Shown here piece by piece: positions 26,505-35,595 of a stretch of 64,000 bases of DNA. The notes below the pieces were generated by a model. The model was not told the origin of the DNA. It searched no databases and was given only the letters and a program-made list of their open reading frames with translations. The translations under genes were made by a program, and so were the position numbers. Numbering within the stretch: the stretch's first letter is position 1; every line of letters starts with the position of its first letter. This DNA is from Phenylobacterium sp. CCH9-H3 (GTDB taxonomy: Bacteria; Pseudomonadota; Alphaproteobacteria; Caulobacterales; Caulobacteraceae), in NCBI RefSeq assembly GCF_001557235.1, contig NZ_LSJI01000011.1, positions 1-64,000 on the forward strand. Direction: 5' to 3'.

Positions 26505-27282
26505 GGCCGAAGCGTCTCCTATCCCGCCTGTCATTATCCTGAACGCGCCACAGCTGGCCGAGAACATCGGCGCGGTCGCCCGTGTCATGGCCAATTTCGG
26601 CCTTGCAGAACTCAGACTTGTGAACCCCCGCGACGGTTGGCCCCAAGAAAGGGCCTGGGCCCTGGCGTCCGGCGCCGAGTGGCCCCTGAACGCGGCGCGG
26701 GTCTACGACACGGTGGCGCAGGCCATCGCCGACCTGAACGTCGTCTTCGCCACCACGGCGCGGCCGCGCGAGCTGACCCTGCCGATCCTCACGCCCCGCA
26801 GCGCGGCAAGCGAGTTGGCGCAGGCCTGCGGACGCGGCGAACGCTGTGGCCTGCTGTTCGGGGGCGAGCGGGCGGGGCTGGAAACCGCCGACATCGCCCT
26901 CTGCCAGGCGGTGATCACCATTCCCATCGATCCCAAGTTCCGCTCCCTGAACCTGGGCCAGGCGGTGGCGATCAACGCCTACGAATGGCGGATGACCGTG
27001 GCCGACGCCGCGCCGCCGGCGTTCCGGCCCGGTCCCGGCCCGGCCACGGGGGAGGCGATGCTGGGCCTCTACGAACACCTGGAGCGGGAGCTGGAGGCCG
27101 CGGGCTTCTTCCACCCGCCGGAGAAGACCCCGAACATGGTCCAGAACCTGCGCTCGGCCCTGGGCAAGGCGAAGTTCACGGACCAGGAGGTCCGCACGTT
27201 CCGCGGCGTGATCACCGCGCTCAGCCGCGGGCGCGGCAAGGTCCTAGAGAAGATCGCCCGCAAGACGGACCCGCAGGAATGA
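26503..27282 (+). CDS. TrmJ-like tRNA 2'-O-methyltransferase (SPOUT family)
   Basis: 259 residues. The SPOUT/TrmH fold begins PVIILNAPQLAENIGAVARV, with the SAM knot motifs FGGERAGLE and IPIDPKFRSLNLGQAVAINAYEW. The C-terminal extension is TrmJ-like (EKTPNMVQNLRSALGKAKFTDQEVRTFRGVITAL). TrmJ methylates the ribose at tRNA position 32. Its stop overlaps the next start (ATGA), so it heads an operon with the nitronate monooxygenase. The ATG shares the CATG with the divergent beta-lactamase start, and no strong Shine-Dalgarno is visible. Confidence 0.88.
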   Translation: MAEASPIPPVIILNAPQLAENIGAVARVMANFGLAELRLVNPRDGWPQERAWALASGAEWPLNAARVYDTVAQAIADLNVVFATTARPRELTLPILTPRSAASELAQACGRGERCGLLFGGERAGLETADIALCQAVITIPIDPKFRSLNLGQAVAINAYEWRMTVADAAPPAFRPGPGPATGEAMLGLYEHLERELEAAGFFHPPEKTPNMVQNLRSALGKAKFTDQEVRTFRGVITALSRGRGKVLEKIARKTDPQE

Positions 27283-28367
27283 GCCTCCAAACCCTCCTGG
27301 ACAGCCTGCCGATCCCGATCATCCAGGCGCCGATGGTCGGCGCCTCGCTGGAGGCCCTGACGATCGCGGCGAGCGAGGCGGGTGGCATGGGGACCCTGGC
27401 GGCCGGCGCGCTGCCGCCCGCCGACATCGGGCCGATGGTTCAGGCGGTCCGGGATCGAACATCCAAACCCTTCGGGGTGAATCTGTTGATGGCGCCGAAG
27501 GCGGAGCCAGGCGCAGGTGAGATCGACGCGGCGCTGGCCCGGCTCGCGCCCTGGTACGCAGAACTCGGCGTCCCGCCGCCCGAGGCGCCCAACCAGTTCG
27601 CGCCCGACTTCGAAGCCCAGTTCGACGCTCTCGTGGCGGCCGCGCCCCCGGTGGCCTCCTTCACCTTCTCGATCCTGACGCCGGCGCAGGTCCGGCGGCT
27701 GCAGGCGGCGGGGACTTACGTCGTCGGGACCGCAACCACGGCCGCCGAGGCGCGGGCGTGGGCGGAGGTCGGGGCGGACGGGATCTGCGCGCAGGGGTTC
27801 GAGGCCGGCGGCCATCGCGGCCACTTCCTCGCCGACATCGAGGCCAGCCTGGTCGGCACGCTGGCCCTCGTGGCGACCATCCGCGCGTGCGTCGACCTGC
27901 CGGTCATCGCCGCGGGCGGGATCATGGACGGGCGGGGCGTTGCGGCGGGGCTGGCCTTGGGCGCGTCGGCCGTCCAGATGGGCACGGCGTTCCTGCTGGC
28001 GGACGAGGCGACGACCTCGGCGCCCTGGCGGCGGGCCGTGGCCGAGCCAGCCGACGATCCGACGCGGCTGACAAGGGCCTTCACCGGCCGCTATGCCCGT
28101 GGAATCGAGAACAGGTTCATGCGTCTGATGCATGGGGTGCAGGACGACGTCCCCGCCTATCCTGTCCAGAACCGGCTGACCCAGCCGTTGCGCGCCGCCG
28201 CCGCAAAGGCCGACGACCCGGAGATGCTGTCTCTCTGGGCCGGCCAGGCGGTGCGGCTCGCACGGCCGGGACAGGCGGGCGACATGATCCGGGCATGGTG
28301 GGCGGAAGCGGCAGAGGTCGCCGACGCGGTCGCCGCCCGGACCCGGAGAGGACTGGAGCGCGAGTGA
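27279..28367 (+). CDS. Nitronate monooxygenase (2-nitropropane dioxygenase family)
   Basis: 362 residues of FMN-binding TIM barrel. The N-terminus IPIIQAPMVGASLEALTIAASEAGGMGTLA is typical, followed by GICAQGFEAGGHRGHF (catalytic His region) and the phosphate-binding AAGGIMDGRGVAAGLALGASAVQMGTAFL. It would oxidise alkyl nitronates such as propionate 3-nitronate, or act as a related flavin oxidoreductase. Translationally coupled at both ends: ATGA with the trmJ-like gene and GTGA with the DUF1254 gene. Confidence 0.9.
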   Translation: MSLQTLLDSLPIPIIQAPMVGASLEALTIAASEAGGMGTLAAGALPPADIGPMVQAVRDRTSKPFGVNLLMAPKAEPGAGEIDAALARLAPWYAELGVPPPEAPNQFAPDFEAQFDALVAAAPPVASFTFSILTPAQVRRLQAAGTYVVGTATTAAEARAWAEVGADGICAQGFEAGGHRGHFLADIEASLVGTLALVATIRACVDLPVIAAGGIMDGRGVAAGLALGASAVQMGTAFLLADEATTSAPWRRAVAEPADDPTRLTRAFTGRYARGIENRFMRLMHGVQDDVPAYPVQNRLTQPLRAAAAKADDPEMLSLWAGQAVRLARPGQAGDMIRAWWAEAAEVADAVAARTRRGLERE

Positions 28368-29605
28368 CCGACCTGAAGACCGCGGCGAGGGACGCCTACA
28401 TCTACACCCTGCCGCTGATCGAGCTGGCGACCACCCGCCAGCGGGGGCAGGCCGTGGGACACAAGATGGGCGTCTTCGCCCACGTGCGGCATCTGGCCAA
28501 CCACAAGCACCGGGCGGTGACCACGCCCAACACCGACACCCTCTATTCCACGGCCCAGATCGACCTGTCGGCGGGACCTGTGACCATCACCCTACCGCCC
28601 GCCGGCGACCGCTATCTCTCGCTGGCGCTGATGGACGCCTACACCAACAACTTCGCCATCCTCGGCACGCGGACCACCGGCCCGGACGGCGGGACCTTCC
28701 GGCTCGTGGGACCACGCGAGGCGGTGGAGGGCTGGAACGTCGTCCGCTCGCCCACCGACCACGTCTGGGCCCTGGCGCGGATCCTCGTGGCGAGCCCGGA
28801 GGATCTGGAGGCCGCCCGCGAGGCGCAGGCGGGCATCTCGCTGCAGGGGCGGGCCTCGGAGACGCCAGGGCCCTACGCGCCACGCTCGGCCGACTGGCGG
28901 GAGTACTTCGCCAGCGCGGCGGCGCTGATGGCGGCCAACCCGCCGCCGGTGACGGACCTGGGCCTGCTGCGGACGCTGGCGCCCCTGGGTCTGCTGGACG
29001 GCTTCGATCCCACCCGGTTCTCATCGGCCGAGGTCGCCGAGATCGAGGCCGGCATGGCGGAGGGGCGCAAGGCCGTCCGCGGGGGAGGGGGCCTCTCGGG
29101 CACGGAGTTCATCCAGGGCTGGTCCTATCCGAGCTCACGGCTGGGCGATTTCGGGCAGGACTACCTCCTGCGCGGCGCCGTGGCCCTGGGAGGGCTCGCC
29201 GCCCTGCCGCCGGCCGAGGCGATGTACCTGCAGGCCGAGGGGCCGCTGCCGCGCAAGCTGTTCGACGGGACCCAGGCCTGGCGCCTGCACTTCCCCGCTG
29301 GCCAGCACCTGCCGGTGAACTCGTTCTGGTCGCTCAGCCTCTACGAGGCCACCGACGACGGGCAGTTCTTCTTCTGGGACAACCCGTTGAACCGCTATGC
29401 GATCGGCGATCGCACGCCGGGGCTGCAGATCAACGCCGACGGCTCGCTCGACATCTGGATCGGCCACGAAAGCCCAGGGACGGATCGGGAGAGCAACTGG
29501 CTGCCCGCCCCGGCCGCTCCCTTTGCGCTCTTCATGCGCGCCTACCTGCCCAGGCCCGAGTTGCTTCAGGGCTATTACCGTATGCCTCCGCTCGCGGTTG
29601 CCTGA
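28364..29605 (+). CDS. DUF1254/DUF1214 protein, no signal peptide
   Basis: 413 residues from a GTG at 28364 that overlaps the previous stop (GTGA). The DUF1254 part (AARDAYIYTLPLIELATTRQR, PNTDTLYSTAQIDLSAGPV) is followed by the DUF1214 part (PVNSFWSLSLYEATDDGQFF, RTPGLQINADGSLDIWIGHE). The biochemical role of this family is not established. No signal peptide is seen, unlike the adjacent paralogue. Likely cytoplasmic and co-expressed with the nitronate monooxygenase. Confidence 0.85.
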   Translation: MTDLKTAARDAYIYTLPLIELATTRQRGQAVGHKMGVFAHVRHLANHKHRAVTTPNTDTLYSTAQIDLSAGPVTITLPPAGDRYLSLALMDAYTNNFAILGTRTTGPDGGTFRLVGPREAVEGWNVVRSPTDHVWALARILVASPEDLEAAREAQAGISLQGRASETPGPYAPRSADWREYFASAAALMAANPPPVTDLGLLRTLAPLGLLDGFDPTRFSSAEVAEIEAGMAEGRKAVRGGGGLSGTEFIQGWSYPSSRLGDFGQDYLLRGAVALGGLAALPPAEAMYLQAEGPLPRKLFDGTQAWRLHFPAGQHLPVNSFWSLSLYEATDDGQFFFWDNPLNRYAIGDRTPGLQINADGSLDIWIGHESPGTDRESNWLPAPAAPFALFMRAYLPRPELLQGYYRMPPLAVA

Positions 29606-29652
29606 GACAGCCGCGCCCATCAGGTTCCGCCCACTTGAGGGAGGCGTTGCAG

Positions 29653-30978
29653 GTGAACAGGCGTGAGCTTCTGGCGGCGGTGGCCGTGGTGGGGATGATT
29701 CCGGGAGCGCGGGCGTTCGCGGCCGCCGGCGACCTCAGGTCCGCCGCTCGCGAGGCCTGGCTCTACGGCCTTCCCTGGATCGAGATGGCGGCGGCCCGCG
29801 ATCGGATGCTGGGCAACAAGGGCGGGCAGCCCGCCGGTCTCAACGGGTTCGGCCACAGCCGGCAGCTGATCGGTCCCGAGGGGCTCACCATCACCTCGCC
29901 GAACAACGACACGATCTATTCCAGCGCCTGGCTGGATCTGACCGAGGGCCCGCTGACGCTGACGGTCCCGCCGACGGGCGACCGCTACATCTCGCTGGCC
30001 GGGATGAACATGTACACGGACAACGACTTCGTCCTGGGCACGCGCACCACGGGCGGCGCCGGCGGGCGTTACACCATTGTCGGACCGGGGCAGGCGGGGG
30101 CGGGGCCCAATACCGTGCGGCTCAACACCGCGCATGGCTGGCTGCTGGTCCGAACGCTGGTCGACGGGCCGCAGGACCTGCCGGCCGTCCACAAGATCCA
30201 GGATCAGCTGCGCCTGTCGGGTCCGGCGGGCGTGCGCCCGGCCAAGGCCTATGCGACCCGGCACTCGCCGGCGCTGGAGTACTTCGCGTCCCTGGCGGAG
30301 CTCCTGAAATCGGATCCGCCGCCGGCGACGGACGGCGTCCTCTTCCGCCGGGCCGCGCCGCTGGGGCTGACGGCCGCCGGCGGGTTCGACGCCAAGCGGT
30401 TCGACGCGGCCGCGGTGGCCGAGATCGAGGCCGGCGTCGCCGAGGCCAGGAAGGCCATCGAAGGCATCCGGCCGGGCGCGTCGGTGCAGGGCTGGACCTA
30501 CCCGCGGCATACGCTGGGCTACTTCCATCAGGACTATCTGTTCCGGGCCGCCGTGGCGGTGATCGGCCTGGCCGCGCTGCCGCCCGCCGAGGCCATGTAT
30601 ATGCAACCGGTCGCCGAGAAGGGCCGGATCTTCGAAGGGAGCGGCCCCTATCGCATGCACTTCCCGGCCGGCCAGATGCCGCAGGTGAACGCGTTCTGGT
30701 CGCTGACCATGTACCGCCCGACGAAGGACGGACAGTTCTTCCTCGTGGAGAACCCGATCAAGCGCTACTCGATCGGCGACCGCACGCCGGGCCTCAGGAC
30801 GAACGCGGACGGCTCGCTGGACCTATGGATCGCGCGCAGCGACCCCGGCGGCGACATGAGCGCCAACTGGCTGCCGGCGCCGCCCGACGGCCCGTTCAGC
30901 CTGAGCTTCCGCGCCTATCTGCCGACCCCCGACTTCCAGGACGGCCGCTACCGCCTGCCGGCGCTGCAGCAGGTTTGA
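29653..30978 (+). CDS. DUF1254/DUF1214 protein, exported paralogue
   Basis: 441 residues from the GTG at 29653, with GGGAGG 8 nt upstream. The N-terminus NRRELLAAVAVVGMIPGARAFA looks like a twin-arginine or Sec signal, so this copy probably works in the periplasm. It shares with the upstream copy the blocks PNNDTIYSSAWLDLTEGP, AEAMYMQ, PQVNAFWSLTMYRPTKDGQF and RTPGLRTNADGSLDLWI. The two are tandem duplicates with split location. Reaction unknown. Confidence 0.85.
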   Translation: MNRRELLAAVAVVGMIPGARAFAAAGDLRSAAREAWLYGLPWIEMAAARDRMLGNKGGQPAGLNGFGHSRQLIGPEGLTITSPNNDTIYSSAWLDLTEGPLTLTVPPTGDRYISLAGMNMYTDNDFVLGTRTTGGAGGRYTIVGPGQAGAGPNTVRLNTAHGWLLVRTLVDGPQDLPAVHKIQDQLRLSGPAGVRPAKAYATRHSPALEYFASLAELLKSDPPPATDGVLFRRAAPLGLTAAGGFDAKRFDAAAVAEIEAGVAEARKAIEGIRPGASVQGWTYPRHTLGYFHQDYLFRAAVAVIGLAALPPAEAMYMQPVAEKGRIFEGSGPYRMHFPAGQMPQVNAFWSLTMYRPTKDGQFFLVENPIKRYSIGDRTPGLRTNADGSLDLWIARSDPGGDMSANWLPAPPDGPFSLSFRAYLPTPDFQDGRYRLPALQQV

Positions 30979-31336
30979 GGCGAGGCCGGCGGCATGTATC
31001 CAGCGTGATCGGCCGACCGCCCCGGCGACAGGGGAGGCCGGCCTCACGGCGGGCTGTCCGGCCAGGGTCAGCCCGCTGACTTGACTTCGATACTCTGGAT
31101 CGACGCCCTTGGCGGCCGTGTCAGGAGACGGCGACGCGCTGGCGGGCGCGTTGACCTGGCGCAAATTACGCGGGTTTCTTGACTCGCGAGCCGTCGGCCG
31201 TCATACACCGCGCCTTCCAGCCGCCGGGGCACGCCTCGTGTGGCCGGAAACCTATGACGGGTTGATGCGAAGCCGCCGTTGAGATCGCGATCCTCATCCG
31301 AAGGGTCGCCGGCTCGGATCGAATGAAGAGTGGAAT
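30979..31336. other. Intergenic region before rpsD
   Basis: 358 bp without a supported gene. Arms GAGGCCGGC (30982-30990) and GCCGGCCTC (31037-31045) could pair to end transcription of the DUF1254 gene. TTGACT at about 31180 followed 16-17 bp later by TCATAC is a possible rpsD promoter. Both readings are weak. Confidence 0.3.
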
Positions 31337-31954
31337 ATGTCCAAGCGCCATAGCGCCAAGTACAAACTCGACCGCCGGATGGGCGAAAACGTCTGGGGTC
31401 GCCCGAAGTCTCCGATCAACACGCGCGCCTACGGCCCCGGCCAGCATGGCCAGCGCCGGAAGAGCAAGGTCTCGGACTTCGGCCTGCAGCTCCGCGCCAA
31501 GCAGAAGCTGAAGGGCTACTACGGCAACATCACCGAGAAGCAGTTCGTCCGCATCTATACGGAAGCGGCGCGCCGCAAGGGCAACACCTCGGAAAACCTG
31601 ATCGCCCTGCTCGAGTCGCGCCTGGATGCGGTCGTCTACCGCTCCAAGTTCGTCCCGACCCCGTTCGCCGCCCGCCAGTTCGTCAACCACGGCCACGTCC
31701 TGGTGAACGGCAAGCGTGTGAACATCGCCTCCTATCGCGTGAAGCCGGGCGACGTCGTCTCGGTCCGCGAGCGCTCGCGCAACATGGCCCTGGTCCTGGA
31801 AGCCCTGCAGTCGTCGGAGCGTGACACGCCCGACTACATCACGGTCGACGCCAAGGGCATGGCCGCCACGTTCGTCCGCGCGCCGGAACTGGCCGAAGTG
31901 CCGTATCCGGTGAAGATGGAACCGAACCTCGTGGTCGAATTCTACGCCTCGTAA
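31337..31954 (+). CDS. rpsD: 30S ribosomal protein S4
   Basis: 205 residues, normal length. It binds 16S rRNA early in small-subunit assembly. The start [22 protein letters not shown] is followed by the S4 RNA-binding fold ([39 protein letters not shown]) and the usual C-terminus [14 protein letters not shown]. It is a lone rpsD, as in many alphaproteobacteria, ended by a strong terminator. Confidence 0.98.
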   Translation: MSKRHSAKYKLDRRMGENVWGRPKSPINTRAYGPGQHGQRRKSKVSDFGLQLRAKQKLKGYYGNITEKQFVRIYTEAARRKGNTSENLIALLESRLDAVVYRSKFVPTPFAARQFVNHGHVLVNGKRVNIASYRVKPGDVVSVRERSRNMALVLEALQSSERDTPDYITVDAKGMAATFVRAPELAEVPYPVKMEPNLVVEFYAS

Positions 31955-31983
31955 GGCGTCGCCGACCTCGAAGCGATTTCGCG

Positions 31984-32011
31984 AAGGCCCCGGAGAGATC
32001 CGGGGCCTTTT
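31984..32011 (+). terminator. Rho-independent terminator after rpsD
   Basis: An 11-bp stem, AAGGCCCCGGA/TCCGGGGCCTT with a GAGA tetraloop, running into further T, 29 bp after the rpsD stop. Confidence 0.88.
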
Positions 32012-32042
32012 GCTTTGGCCGCCGCTGTGGCGCAGTGGCGCG

Positions 32043-32417
32043 ATGAATCGCCGGCTCTTCGTCCTGACCGCCCTGGCCCTCTGCGGCTGCGCGACCGCGC
32101 CGCCTCCCATCCTGGCGCCGGCCGGGACGGGGCTTGCCGAGTTGGAGCCGCTGTATCGGGCCGAGGCCGGGCGGGACGCCCTGACCATCGGCGTCGCCTC
32201 CAACGGCTGCACGGCCAAGGACGACTTTGCCTTCTATGCGGAGCGGAAGGGCGAGGCGATGACCCTCGCCTTCGGCCGCAAGCGCCTCGACACCTGCCGG
32301 TCGTTCGCCATGGGCAAGACGGACCTCGCCTTCACCTGGGCCGAGCTCGGCGTGCCGCCGCGGACGCCGGTGTTCCTACTGAACCCGCTGCTCGCCTGGA
32401 CGGGGCCGGGACACTGA
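32043..32417 (+). CDS. Small hypothetical lipoprotein
   Basis: 124 residues from the ATG at 32043. The signal peptide ends in the lipobox LALCGC. A short mature protein follows, with two further Cys (SNGCTAKDDF, LDTCRSF) that could form a disulfide. I do not recognise the family. Its last 42 bp overlap, antisense, the end of the convergent mscS-like gene. Confidence 0.65.
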   Translation: MNRRLFVLTALALCGCATAPPPILAPAGTGLAELEPLYRAEAGRDALTIGVASNGCTAKDDFAFYAERKGEAMTLAFGRKRLDTCRSFAMGKTDLAFTWAELGVPPRTPVFLLNPLLAWTGPGH

Positions 32418-33506
32418 GCCGTCGTCCGCGGCGGGCGCGCGCACTTCGATCCGATCGACCGGCAGCGCCTCCGGGTGGTCCTGGCGGAGCCATTCGATCA
32501 TGCGCTCGCGGATTTCGCAGCGAAGGTCGAAGGCGGCGCCGGCCCCAGCAGCGCTGGCCAGAATCCGCACCTCCACCGTGCGCTCCTTCAGGTCGGTGAC
32601 CTGCACCACGGAAACCTTGCGGTCCCAGTGGGGCGAGGCGTCCAGAACCTCCTTCAGCTTGCTGCGGATCGCATCCACGGGGACATGGTAGTCCACGTAC
32701 AGCATCACGACGCCCAGCATGTCGGCGGACTCCCGGGTCCAGTTCTGGAACGGCTTCTCCAGGAAGTACTTCAGCGGCACGATCAGCCGCCGCAAATCCC
32801 AGATGCGGATCACCACATAGGTGGACGTGATTTCTTCCACGTTGCCCCACTCGCCCTCGACGATCACGGCGTCGTCGATGCGGATCGGCTGAGTAAGCGC
32901 GATCTGGACGCCGGCCAGCAGGTTGGAGAGCACGGGCTGTAGCGCCAGGCCGACGATGATCCCGGCCGCGCCGCCCGCGGCCAGCAGGCTGACGCCAAGC
33001 TGCCGCACGCCCGGGATCGTCATCAGGGCGAAAGACGCCGTGAGCAGGACGACCAGGGTGGCCAGGGCGCGCCGGAGAATCCGGATCTGGGTGTAGTGCT
33101 TGCGGGCCATGAGGTTGTCGGCCACGTCGATCCGATAGCGCCGCAGATAGAGATCCGAAGCGATGTCCAACGCGGTCATCGCGGCCCAGCCCCAGAGCAG
33201 AATGAAGGCGATCAACAGGCCGTGCTGGACGAGGTTGGCCTCGCGGACGGGCAGCGGCGCGGCATGGATCGCCCAGGCGACCGCGATGAGCCCCAGCGCG
33301 AGCCTGGCCGGCCCTCGGGTCCGGAGCAGCAAGGGCCGCCAGAACGAGTCCTTCGCCCGCAGCCGTCGCCTGAGGATCCGCACGACGCCGCCGTAGAGCA
33401 GCTGCGCGGCCAGGAGGGCGACGGCGATGAGGATCAGGCTGAACACCCAGGCGGGCGCCCAGTCGAAGCGGGCTTCGACTGTTCGGACGAGTTGGTCGAG
33501 CGTCAT
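32376..33506 (-). CDS. MscS family mechanosensitive channel
   Basis: 376 residues. An N-terminal periplasmic stub is followed by membrane helices near 20-40, 60-80, 90-110, 135-160 and the pore helix around 165-200. The MscS beta domain reads GVQIALTQPIRIDDAVIVEGEWGNVEEI, then the alpha/beta vestibule. These channels open under membrane tension on osmotic downshock. The C-terminus overlaps the convergent lipoprotein gene by 42 bp. Confidence 0.93.
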   Translation of the reverse strand: MTLDQLVRTVEARFDWAPAWVFSLILIAVALLAAQLLYGGVVRILRRRLRAKDSFWRPLLLRTRGPARLALGLIAVAWAIHAAPLPVREANLVQHGLLIAFILLWGWAAMTALDIASDLYLRRYRIDVADNLMARKHYTQIRILRRALATLVVLLTASFALMTIPGVRQLGVSLLAAGGAAGIIVGLALQPVLSNLLAGVQIALTQPIRIDDAVIVEGEWGNVEEITSTYVVIRIWDLRRLIVPLKYFLEKPFQNWTRESADMLGVVMLYVDYHVPVDAIRSKLKEVLDASPHWDRKVSVVQVTDLKERTVEVRILASAAGAGAAFDLRCEIRERMIEWLRQDHPEALPVDRIEVRAPAADDGSVSRPRPGEQRVQ

Positions 33507-33638
33507 GAAGGGCCAACCCGCGACGCGGCGGATTGTTCACGGAGGGCTGGCGATCCGGCCCCGCCCGGGCGGCAGGGCCCTCGACACGCTAGGAGCGCGA
33601 ACCTAGTCTTTCGCAACTGATGGTCCCGGGGGGCGATA

Positions 33639-35174
33639 GTGTTTCGAGTCGTTCTGCGCGCGCTGATGGGCGTGGCCGCGCTGCTGTTGCTGGCCGGGTC
33701 GGCCGAAGCCGCCTGGGTGCGGGTGGAGACTGACAGGTTCGTGGTTTACGGCCAAGGGGGCGAACAATCGGTTCGCGACTTCGCGACCAAGCTTACGACC
33801 TATGACTGGGTGCTACGCAACTTCCATCCGTCCACGAAGGACCGGAAGGCTGAAACCAAGGTTCAGGTCTTCCTCCTCGCGAGCCAGGATGACCTGAGGC
33901 GTGTGGAGCCACGTATCAGGAAGTATACGCGCGGCTTCTACAGGGCAATGAACGAAGGTGTGTTTGCCTTCGCCGTGAAGAACGGCGGAGGGCTGGATGC
34001 GGACGACGTTCTTTTCCACGAATACGCGCATCATTTCATGCTGGAGAACTTCCCGTCTGCATACCCGGCTTGGTTCGTCGAGGGCTGGGCTGAGTATTTC
34101 ATGACGACCGAGATCACCAAGGATCGGGTCAGGATCGGTGGTTACAATCCCGCGCGCGCCAATGCCATCTTCGCCGAGACCTGGCTGCCCTTGGAGGATT
34201 TGCTCTCCAGAACGACCGCTGAGACGCGTCCGGAGAGGACGAATGCCTACTACTCCCAGGCCTGGCTGCTCACGCACTACATGCGCAGCGACGACACCCG
34301 CGCGCGGCAGCTCGATCAGGCGCTCAGAGCGATCGCCGACGGCAAAGATCCGATTCAATCATTTCAGGTCGCCACCGGAGGAACGCTGGCCGAACTCTCT
34401 GCGTCGTTGAGGAAGTACCGCAGGCTGCAGACCATCAGCATAGACAACCCCGGCCTTGCGCCACGAATGGCCGTAACGGTGCTGCCCCGGAGCGCCGACG
34501 ACCTTCTGCTCGACAACCTGCGGCTCGTACTGTCGCCGACCGGGCGCGTCGACGCCGGGCTTCTGGCCGGTATTCGCCGCAAGGCCGCGAAGCACCCTGG
34601 CGATCGTCTCGCGGAGCAGACGCTTGCGCGCGCCGAGTTCGTGATGGGTGATGTGGCTCTCGGCGAATCCATCATGAAGCGACGCCTCGAGGCCAAACCC
34701 GACGATCTGGAAGATCTGCTGTTGGCGGGGACGGGTCAGGTGATGGCGGGGATGCGGACGGAAAGCGAACGAGACGTGCGCTATCGTGCGGCCCGGCCGC
34801 TGCTGGCCAAGGCTTACCAACTGGACAAAGGGGACTTTCGCACTCTCTTTGCCTATGCGCTCAGCCGCTCGATCGAGCCTACGTTTCCGACCGAAAACGA
34901 TCTGGCCGCGCTGGCCGAAGCTCGCTACCCGGCGCCTGCGGTGCAGGAGAGCTCGTTTCGCCTGGGCATGGCGCTCTTGCAGAAGGGGCGCCGCGAGGAT
35001 GCGGCGAACGTGCTGGCGCCGGTGATCAACAGTCCGCACGGCGGCCGCGCTGCGGAACAGGCCCGCACTCTGTTGAACCAGGGCCGCATCGGCAAGCTAG
35101 ACCTCACCGAGCCGGATGAGGACGAGCCGCCGCCGCCGCCGCCGTCAGGGCCGGCCGCGCCGGCCCCTAGGTGA
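33639..35174 (+). CDS. HExxH metallopeptidase-like protein with TPR-like tail, low GC
   Basis: 511 residues, GTG start with a G run upstream. Signal peptide of about 24 residues (LLLLAGSAEA). HEYAHHF (H127, E128, H131) followed by WFVEGWAEYF (E148 and E152) is the zinc-ligand layout of gluzincin peptidases of the DUF1570 type. From about residue 290 the protein is helical and TPR-like and ends in a Pro-rich acidic tail. The gene is clearly lower in GC (roughly 57% in sampled stretches) than its neighbours and uses codons rare elsewhere here. The substrate is unknown. Its last 8 bp overlap the convergent thioesterase gene. Confidence 0.78.
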   Translation: MFRVVLRALMGVAALLLLAGSAEAAWVRVETDRFVVYGQGGEQSVRDFATKLTTYDWVLRNFHPSTKDRKAETKVQVFLLASQDDLRRVEPRIRKYTRGFYRAMNEGVFAFAVKNGGGLDADDVLFHEYAHHFMLENFPSAYPAWFVEGWAEYFMTTEITKDRVRIGGYNPARANAIFAETWLPLEDLLSRTTAETRPERTNAYYSQAWLLTHYMRSDDTRARQLDQALRAIADGKDPIQSFQVATGGTLAELSASLRKYRRLQTISIDNPGLAPRMAVTVLPRSADDLLLDNLRLVLSPTGRVDAGLLAGIRRKAAKHPGDRLAEQTLARAEFVMGDVALGESIMKRRLEAKPDDLEDLLLAGTGQVMAGMRTESERDVRYRAARPLLAKAYQLDKGDFRTLFAYALSRSIEPTFPTENDLAALAEARYPAPAVQESSFRLGMALLQKGRREDAANVLAPVINSPHGGRAAEQARTLLNQGRIGKLDLTEPDEDEPPPPPPSGPAAPAPR

Positions 35175-35586
35175 ACATCTCCGGGATCCAGTCGGGCACG
35201 CGGCGCGGGCGGCCGGTGGCCTGTTCGATGAGGACCCAGGTGGTGTGGACCTGGGCGCACATCTGCCCGTCGGGCCCGTCGATGCGGATGAAGCGGTCGA
35301 ACCGCGGTCCGCTGGGCGCCGCGGCGACCCAGGTCCGTCCCTGGGCGGTCTCGCCGGGCAGCAGGGCGCGGCGGTAGTCGACCTCGTGGCGGAGGGCGAT
35401 CCAGGCCCACTTGGCCTGAGCGTCCGCGGGGGCGCGGCTCTTCCAGTGGGCGACGCCCATGTCCTGGGCCCAGCGCAGGTAGACCACGTTGTTGACGTGG
35501 CCGTTCTCATCGACGTCGTCCGGGGTCGGCTCGAACGTCAGGCGGAAGACCTGCCGGCCCTCCGGCGGTTCGAGCAGCTTGGTCAC
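35167..35586 (-). CDS. Hotdog-fold acyl-CoA thioesterase (4HBT family)
   Basis: 139 residues, GTG start. The hotdog signature VDENGHVNNVVYLRWAQDMG includes the acidic residue that in 4-hydroxybenzoyl-CoA/YbgC-type thioesterases activates water. It would hydrolyse an acyl-CoA; chain preference unknown. It lies 9 bp downstream of the glutaredoxin gene on the same strand and is probably the end of the bolA-grxD transcript. Confidence 0.88.
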   Translation of the reverse strand: MTKLLEPPEGRQVFRLTFEPTPDDVDENGHVNNVVYLRWAQDMGVAHWKSRAPADAQAKWAWIALRHEVDYRRALLPGETAQGRTWVAAAPSGPRFDRFIRIDGPDGQMCAQVHTTWVLIEQATGRPRRVPDWIPEMFT

Positions 35587-35595
35587 GCGCCGGTC

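Noticed and set aside
31180..31210. rpsD sigma-70 promoter (TTGACT ... TCATAC)
   Set aside because: Spacing is acceptable, but single matches of this quality are common. Mentioned in the gap entry rather than called as a feature.
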